DNA from: CAJQQY01 sp964352225
GTDB taxonomy: Bacteria > Bacteroidota > Bacteroidia > Chitinophagales > Saprospiraceae
Length of the DNA stretch: 15,692 nucleotides
Assembly (NCBI GenBank): GCA_964352225.1
Contig: CAYGRM010000132.1
Coordinates: 1 to 15,692 of the forward strand
Reading direction: 5' to 3'
The first letter of the stretch is position 1, and each line of letters starts with the position of its first letter. Below the pieces are notes generated by a model that made no database searches, was not told the origin of the DNA, and was given only the letters and a program-made list of their open reading frames with translations. Made by a program: the position numbers and the translations under genes. Below, piece by piece: positions 11,501-15,692 of this stretch.

Positions 11501-14500
11501 TCTCCAGTTGCAAATTCATCATAACTAATGGTAAATTCTAGATTAACGATATCACCAGCATTGACCGGATCATCGGTAAATGATTTGGTTAAGGTGGGAA
11601 CGGCTAATACGGTCAAATCATCGGTGGCGGGTGTACTATTAACCGTAGCTCCATCTACTGTTGCGGATAATGAACTGGTTGTATTAGTATAGACTCCTCC
11701 TGGTGCACCAGTTGGAATAGATAAATCAATTGTAAAAGTACAAGCTCCACCCGGCGGTATATTTCCACCATTCATTTGGAATAATAAATCTCCACCCGAG
11801 GTAGTAGTAAAAAATAGTGATCCGGCACCACAGCTCCCAGCTGCCGGTTGAGAACTAATCGTAGCTCCACTAAGGAAAGCAGATATATTATCCGTAAATG
11901 TTGCCTGGGTCAGGGCGGAGGTTGTACTAGTATTAGTAATTGTAAACTCTAACGTAGTAGTACCCCCTGCTGTAATAGGATCATTCAAAAAGTTTTTTGT
12001 AATAGTCGGAACATTCGCAATGAAAAGATTTTCGGTAGCTGGATTTCCGGTTTCTGTGCTACCATTGATATCCGCAGTAATTGTACTCGTAACATTAGTA
12101 TAAGTACCAAGGGCAGCACCAGCCGGTACTTGAACAGGAATGCTAAAAGTACAAGACCCATCTGCCGGGATTGTTCCTCCTGTAAAAGTAAGCATAGTGG
12201 TTCCACTTAATTGAGAACCTGTTCCACAAATATCGTTTAGAGGTGTTCCAGTAGCTGTAAGCCCTGCCAACACGGTTGTCAGATCATCCGTAAAAGAAAT
12301 ATTTGTTGCCGGAAAATCCCGATCAAGATTTGTAATTGTAAATTCCAAATTAGTAGTTCCTCCTGGATTGACAGGGTTTGTAGAAAATGATTTTTGTAAA
12401 AGAATCTTTCCAGGTGGTACTACTTCCAGGCTTGCACTTGCTTTTCCACAACTAAATTGTTGGAAAAGATTATTCCTTGTAGTCAAATTGTCCGTTACAT
12501 TATCAAGAGTACCGACAGCATTACCTACCACATCAACGGTAAAAGTAGCTGTACCTCCAATCGCTATTTCTTCCGTAAAACCAGTCGTATTGTATGATAT
12601 TACATTGGTGCCGGGGACTGCTGTAAAGGTGCCAATACCAGTATTTGTGGAAGATGCGTTGGACGGAGAGGCAATGACCATCTCCGCAGGTAAATTATCT
12701 GTGAAAGTTATGCCGAGTACATTTCCTGTATTCGCTGTATTATCTATTGTCAAAGTCAATGTACTGCGCTCTCCAAGATTTACTGATGCTGGACTAAAAC
12801 TTTTAAAAAATCCCGGACGGTTGGTCGCTACCGTTAAATTGGCAGAGGCTGTTCCACTATTTCCAGCACTAGAAGTCAAATCGCCAGTTGTATTGGTTTG
12901 TGTTCCAGAGGTAGTGCTGGTTACATTTACACTTATAGTACATGAAGTTCCTGAAGTCAATGTCCCATCACTTACAGTAATTGTAGAACTACCTGCTACA
13001 GCTGTGACAGTAGCACCTGAACAGTCATTTATAATAACGGGAGGATCAGCTACAGTCATTCCTACAGGTAGGTTATCTGTAAAAGCAATATCTGTAACTC
13101 CTGTACCTGAACCTGAATTATCAATTGTAAAAGTTAAGGTACTTACACTTCCTGGCCCCATTTCATTTGGGCTAAAAGATTTTGAAAATGCTGGAGGTAG
13201 TAAGTTAAAAACCTCAACATCATCCGTAGCTGAATTTCCACCTACAGTATAAGTCAAAGTATGAACTCCCACTCCTGCTGCTGCTGGGTCAAAAGTATAA
13301 GTCATCCCATTACCATCATCAGTTACTCCAGGTCCGCTATATACTCCACCTGTAGGAGTTCCACCACTAAGTCCAGTTTGAATTCCAGCATTTACGGATA
13401 AATCTGGCAAGGCAGTAAACATAACATTCGAAGCTAGACTTGAACCACAAACTATTAAAGACGCTTCAAAACCATCCGCACAACTTCCAAGTGGTCCTGA
13501 ATTATTTACAAAGATCAAACACTCATCAATGGTAGTCGAATTAATTATATTTCCTGATAAATTACCATTCAATGGCCCAAAGACAATAGCTCCACCTGTC
13601 CCAGAACCACTTGCTCCCTGATATATCGTCAAAGCATCATCTGGTGATCCATAGGTACCTAAACTGATTTCAGCCTTAGCGAATTCTCCTGCATTTGGGC
13701 AAACTTCAAAGATCACCAAATTGGTCTCATTATTATCATAACAATTAAAGTATGTAACTTCTCCTACTGGACAACTACACGCTGCAGTCACTTCTACATC
13801 ATCTGTTGCTACTTCCATACAAGCAGAACCCTCCGTGTAAGTAATAGTATGTACACCAATACCAGCAGCTAAAGGGTCAAAAGTATAGGTTACGCCATTT
13901 CCATTATCCGTCACCCCTGGTCCACTATAAATACCTCCTGTCGGTGATCCACCTCCAAGACCAGTTTGTAATCCGCCATCAAGACAAAGGTCAGCAAGTG
14001 CGGTAAATGTGACAACCGGCACGGCAAATACTTCTATATCATCAGTAATTGTATTTCCACTTTCGGTATAAGAAAGCGTATGAACGCCAATTCCAGCCGC
14101 AGCTGGGTCAAAACTATAAGTCATTCCATTTCCATCATCGGTCACCCCAGGACCAGAATAGACGCCCCCCGTAGGAAAACCACCACTCAATCCAGTCAGT
14201 ACTCCGTCATCCACACAAACATCCGCAGGTGCGGTAAATGAGAGATTAATGCTTTCTCCACAAACTTCAAGTGCCGTTTCTAAACCATCCTGACATCCTC
14301 CTGCTATTGTATTACTAACAAAAATAAGGCATTGATCTATGACCGTTCCGGTTATGACATTTCCTGCCAAGTTTCCAGTTTGAGGACCATATATTATCGT
14401 GCCTCCAGTTCCGGAACCTGAGGGTCCTTGATAAACGGTCAAATTATTTCCAGTTGAACTATAAGTACCTGCATTGATCGTAGCTTGTGCGAATTCAGCA

Positions 14501-15495
14501 GCATTTGGACATATTTCAAAAATCACAAGATTAGTTTCTCCCGCAGCACTACAATGAAAATTTGAATTTTGACCTACAGGACATCCGCAGGCTGCGGTAA
14601 CTTCAACATCATCTGTTGCAGAATTATTACAAGCTCCACTTTCTGTATAGGTTAAGGTGTGAATACCTAAACCAGCTATTCCAGGATTAAAAGTATAAGT
14701 CATTCCATTGCCATCATCCGTCACTCCAGAACCACTATAAACACCTCCAGCAGGCAAACCTCCGCCTAGTCCGGTTTGTATCCCCGCATCAATACATAAA
14801 TCTGCAAGTGCTGTAAAGGTTGCCGTACCTGTTGCAAAAACTTCTATATCATCACTAGCTGATCCGCCATTCGTATAAGTTAGGGTATGTACACCTAAAC
14901 CAGCAGCTGCTGGGTCAAAACTATAAGTAAGTCCATTGCCATCATCTGTTACACCAGAACCACTATATACACCTCCTGTAGGTGAGCCACCACCTAAACC
15001 AGCTTGTACTCCTGCATTAATACATAAATCAGCTGGAGCGGTAAAGTTTACCATTGTATTAACAATACTTTCACTACAAACTTCCAAAGCCGCATCAACA
15101 CCATCAGCGCAAGTGATTGCTATCGTAGCACTATTGATCACAAAAATAAGGCATAAGTCTGCAGCGCTCGCAGTAATAACAGTACCTGAAAAGTCAGCAC
15201 TTGATGCTGGCCCAAATACAATGTTTCCACCAGTTCCAGATCCAGAACTTCCTTCATAAACCGTTAAGGTATTGATAGGGGCAAAGCCTCCTACTGCACC
15301 GGCAATAATAGTTGACTGAGCAATTTGACCGGCAGATGGACAAAACTCAAATTGAACTATGTTTACTTCTCCTTGACCATAACAAGAGGTATTATAAGTT
15401 TCTCCAATGGCGCATTGAGCCAATGATGAGTTTTGAGAAAAGCACGATAATATGATTATGAAAGAAGCGGTGAGAAATTTTGTAAAATTTTTCAT
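5321..15495 (-). CDS. Giant T9SS-secreted modular surface protein B (CUB / PKD-like / DUF11-DUF7933-like / HYR-like repeats)
   Basis: The reading frame is open from ATG 15495 to the 100-N gap and resumes in matching repeat register from 9126 to TGA 5321. It encodes 2,089 aa before the gap and 1,267 after, so about 3,404 aa if only one repeat remainder is missing. Residues 1-27 form a Sec signal peptide (KNFTK, hydrophobic core, SSLAQ). CUB-like domains start near residues 28, 302 and 574, with PKD-like repeats between them. Eight DUF11/DUF7933-type domains span about residues 767-1826. More PKD-like units, an Ig-like unit, six HYR-like repeats, a unique Cys-rich region and a T9SS type A domain follow. 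The likely role is a cell-surface adhesin or fibre; this is inferred from architecture, since no catalytic motif is seen. The start is fixed by the signal peptide and by the matching ATGAAAAATTTTAC start of paralog A. The apparent stop just after the gap is an artefact of the placeholder length. Confidence 0.93.
5577..6525 (-). other. Unrecognised Cys-rich region of protein B before the sorting domain
   Basis: About 315 aa follow the last repeat and are not repetitive. They begin with a FAPQGVCVDLNIKLDD segment and a FEITDDCGNSAGICSVTF segment typical of Bacteroidota Ig/HYR edges. The rest carries LPQDFYSSPDESFAGLSS, IVIGMQECGLTL, LPDDFQFNCGDPIS, NDLIDLANNFIGCQCTNTCG and LNSRFNKCHVPGPC. The cysteines are dense and would be disulfides outside the cell. 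A Gly-rich, more charged linker (KEKIKLGGG, EEILENKNSK) then leads to the sorting domain. I do not recognise a named family. Its position next to the T9SS signal and its lack of repeats make it a candidate functional head. Confidence 0.6.
6525..8045 (-). repeat. Six ~84-aa HYR-like Cys-containing repeats of protein B
   Basis: Each repeat follows the scheme PT[IV]xxPxxPxxLSC, [TS]-x-NGLxGxC-x-SG, CGGxIxVxYSGxDDCGN, and xxIxVxPAPxP, with a period of about 252 bp. The cysteines (SC, GxC, CGG, DDCGN) recur at fixed places. Units five and six are more diverged: five replaces CGG with AGAGG and six has WDNCDGG and DNAGN. The array matches the four-copy array at the left end of protein A. These resemble HYR/Ig-like extracellular beta-sandwich repeats, probably a stalk. 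Confidence 0.72.
8045..8335 (-). other. Ig-like unit in protein B, resembling CHU_C-associated Ig_7 domains
   Basis: A single unit reads TFTVDYISGCEGNG, then FKFYDADPNAGGATLLAGP, then MTTAATSPQSIWVVECLPG and CDSEAEVVVVTIV. The pattern of Cys, F-Y-D, GG-x-L, a TTxAxxxQxxWV strand and C-x-SE is that of Ig_7-like domains from Bacteroidota. A close counterpart sits in protein A at about 1010-1300, with nearly the same DNA across the MTTAATSPQS segment. The family assignment is from memory of the pattern. Confidence 0.6.
8335..10020 (-). repeat. Tandem PKD-like repeats of protein B (about seven units, assembly gap inside)
   Basis: Units of about 82 aa (246 bp) start with FTAPADLC[IL][DN]AGVQ and end with TDxNGCxxxAxDDVEVF. 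They begin near 10015, 9770, 9525, 9280 (cut by the gap), 9075, 8828 and 8583. DNA identity between neighbours is high, for example in the CATCATC-rich segment encoding TDDGNGMTY. Each complete unit has two cysteines, at DLC and NGC, likely forming an intradomain bond. There is no Lys or Arg in most units and many Asp. The last unit has a small insertion (PIAGLGDTG). The family resembles PKD-like or Ig-like spacer domains of Bacteroidota surface proteins. Confidence 0.82.
9127..9226. other. 100-N assembly gap inside gene B, in the PKD-like array
   Basis: Exactly 100 N. The upstream side ends within AGVQAG of one PKD-like unit and the downstream side starts within NGCTNSASDD. The missing part of one unit is 46 residues plus two bases, about 140 bases, so the placeholder shifts the frame. 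The flanks are not duplicated here, unlike the other gap. Confidence 0.9.
10020..13200 (-). repeat. Eight-copy array of ~133-aa DUF11/DUF7933-type domains in protein B
   Basis: Eight units begin near 13197, 12822, 12418, 12017, 11603, 11205, 10812 and 10425, a period of about 375-413 bp. Each opens with a KSF/KNF/KEF...P...G motif, then TLTFTITN or a variant, then FTDNL/FTDDL, a TxTGxxL stretch, a GGTL/GGxIPxGxSCTF segment and YTNVTSxLTA. Units are diverged at DNA level but consistent at protein level. Most units have a Cys pair (near a C-G-[ST] loop and in SCTF), and unit two lacks both. The family is common in long extracellular bacterial proteins and is thought to be structural, with an Ig-like beta-sandwich fold. 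This array is absent from paralog A within the window. Confidence 0.8.
13200..15414 (-). repeat. N-terminal CUB/PKD module of protein B, a higher-order repeat of about 815 bp
   Basis: Three CUB-like domains begin near 15412, 14590 and 13775, about 815 bp apart. Each has the core LTVYxGxSGSGTGGxI...GP, then a [ED]/QCLIFV-type strand and a final [LI]xVCxxS. They carry six or seven cysteines. Domains one and two are each followed by two PKD-like units (motifs ADLC-DAG, GGVYSGxGVTDDGNG, YxFDPxAAGxGxHT, DDVEVF); domain three is followed by one. The arrangement suggests the CUB+PKD+PKD block was duplicated as a unit. CUB domains usually bind proteins, glycans or calcium. The assignment here is by pattern only and more distant than a canonical eukaryotic CUB. 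Confidence 0.75.
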
Positions 15496-15660
15496 GAAAT
15501 CTTGGGGTTAAATATTAGGAATAATTAGTTTAGTTCTTTTGGAATAGTTCCAAAAAGTGCACCAAAACCTATTAGAAATGGCATCGGCCTTCAAGAAGAC
15601 TTCCAAATCCGAATAGAATTTAAAAATGCTTGATTATATATAAAGGAAAAATAGAATATA
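15496..15660 (-). promoter_or_regulatory. Upstream region of gene B, homologous to that of gene A
   Basis: The ~150 bp before ATG 15495 align with those before ATG 4813 at matching distances. One block is GAATAGAAT, 116 bp before B and 115 bp before A, followed in both by an A-rich stretch and a TA-rich stretch. The other is the AATAATT...TTA-TTC...GG-ATA-TT-CCA block 15-57 bp before the starts. On the minus strand TATAAT occurs at 15633-15638; A has a related TAGTAAT there. A Bacteroidota-type -33/-7 pair may be CTTG and TAGGTTTTG about 65-95 bp upstream, but this is weak. No Shine-Dalgarno sequence precedes the ATG (CCCCAAGATTTC). Which element is the promoter is uncertain; conservation of the region is directly visible. 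Confidence 0.5.
15537..15555. promoter_or_regulatory. Inverted repeat, possible operator or 5'-leader hairpin before gene B
   Basis: TTTTGGAA and TTCCAAAA are perfect 8-bp arms around TAG, centred about 50 bp before the B start. The same place before gene A (4857-4870, 44 bp upstream) has a degraded version, TGGGATAATTTCCA. Retention of the TGG...CCA core at the same spacing in two diverged copies suggests a bound site or a transcript hairpin. No regulator is identified. Confidence 0.4.
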
Positions 15661-15692
15661 TCCATTATTTAAATATAAAAACTGAATATATT

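Noticed and set aside
12368..13252. 294-codon open frame on the plus strand
   Set aside because: It lies wholly antisense to the DUF array of gene B, where low stop frequency on the other strand follows from the biased Thr/Ser/Val/Gly/Asp codons. It has no recognisable domain and no start context. Other plus-strand frames (for example 4257-4634, 14936-15259) fail for the same reason.
15411..15495. Lipoprotein signal on protein B (LAQC)
   Set aside because: Gln just before Cys does not fit a lipobox, which needs Gly, Ala or Ser there. This Cys aligns with a conserved CUB-domain cysteine also found in internal copies.
1..15692. Diversity-generating retroelement, phage or defence system
   Set aside because: No reverse transcriptase, template repeat, integrase, nuclease or other enzyme is encoded; the repeats are structural protein domains.

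Overview
The window holds two giant, adjacent, paralogous genes. Both lie on the minus strand and both encode modular secreted surface proteins. The organism is a member of the Bacteroidota, most likely in the Saprospiria/Flavobacteriia range. Three things support this: the upstream gene ends in a type IX secretion (T9SS) type A sorting domain (YPNPAED ... KRFVIKK at the extreme C-terminus), the repeat families are ones typical of that phylum, and neither start codon has a Shine-Dalgarno sequence. The DNA is AT-rich and no mobile element, tRNA, rRNA or CRISPR array is visible.

Layout in the direction of transcription (right to left). 15692-15496: upstream region of gene B. 15495-5321: gene B, about 3,400 aa, interrupted by a 100-N gap at 9127-9226. 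Its order is signal peptide, three CUB-like domains interleaved with five PKD-like repeats, eight copies of a ~133-aa 'KSF...PG...TLTFTITN' domain (DUF11/DUF7933 type), about seven further PKD-like repeats, one Ig-like unit, six ~84-aa Cys-containing HYR-like repeats, a Cys-rich unrecognised region, and the T9SS domain. 5320-4814: intergenic, with a strong intrinsic terminator for B and an upstream region for A. 4813-1: gene A, with a 100-N gap at 3952-4051, running off the left edge. It begins with the same signal peptide-CUB-PKD module and has the same Ig-like and HYR-like repeats toward its C-terminus. Its centre, however, carries three canonical HYR-type domains where B has the eight-copy DUF array.

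Both gaps are exactly 100 N and sit inside nearly identical repeats, so they are scaffolding placeholders. They break the apparent reading frames but not the genes. The A gap is flanked by a perfect 55-bp duplication and is probably spurious. The B gap should be 140 bases, or 140 plus multiples of about 246.

The two proteins are probably exported through the Sec system and then the T9SS, and anchored or released at the cell surface as long, acidic, beta-rich fibres, most likely adhesins or matrix proteins. They appear to come from a tandem duplication that included ~150 bp of upstream DNA, followed by exchange of the central cassette. No enzyme domain is visible in either protein.
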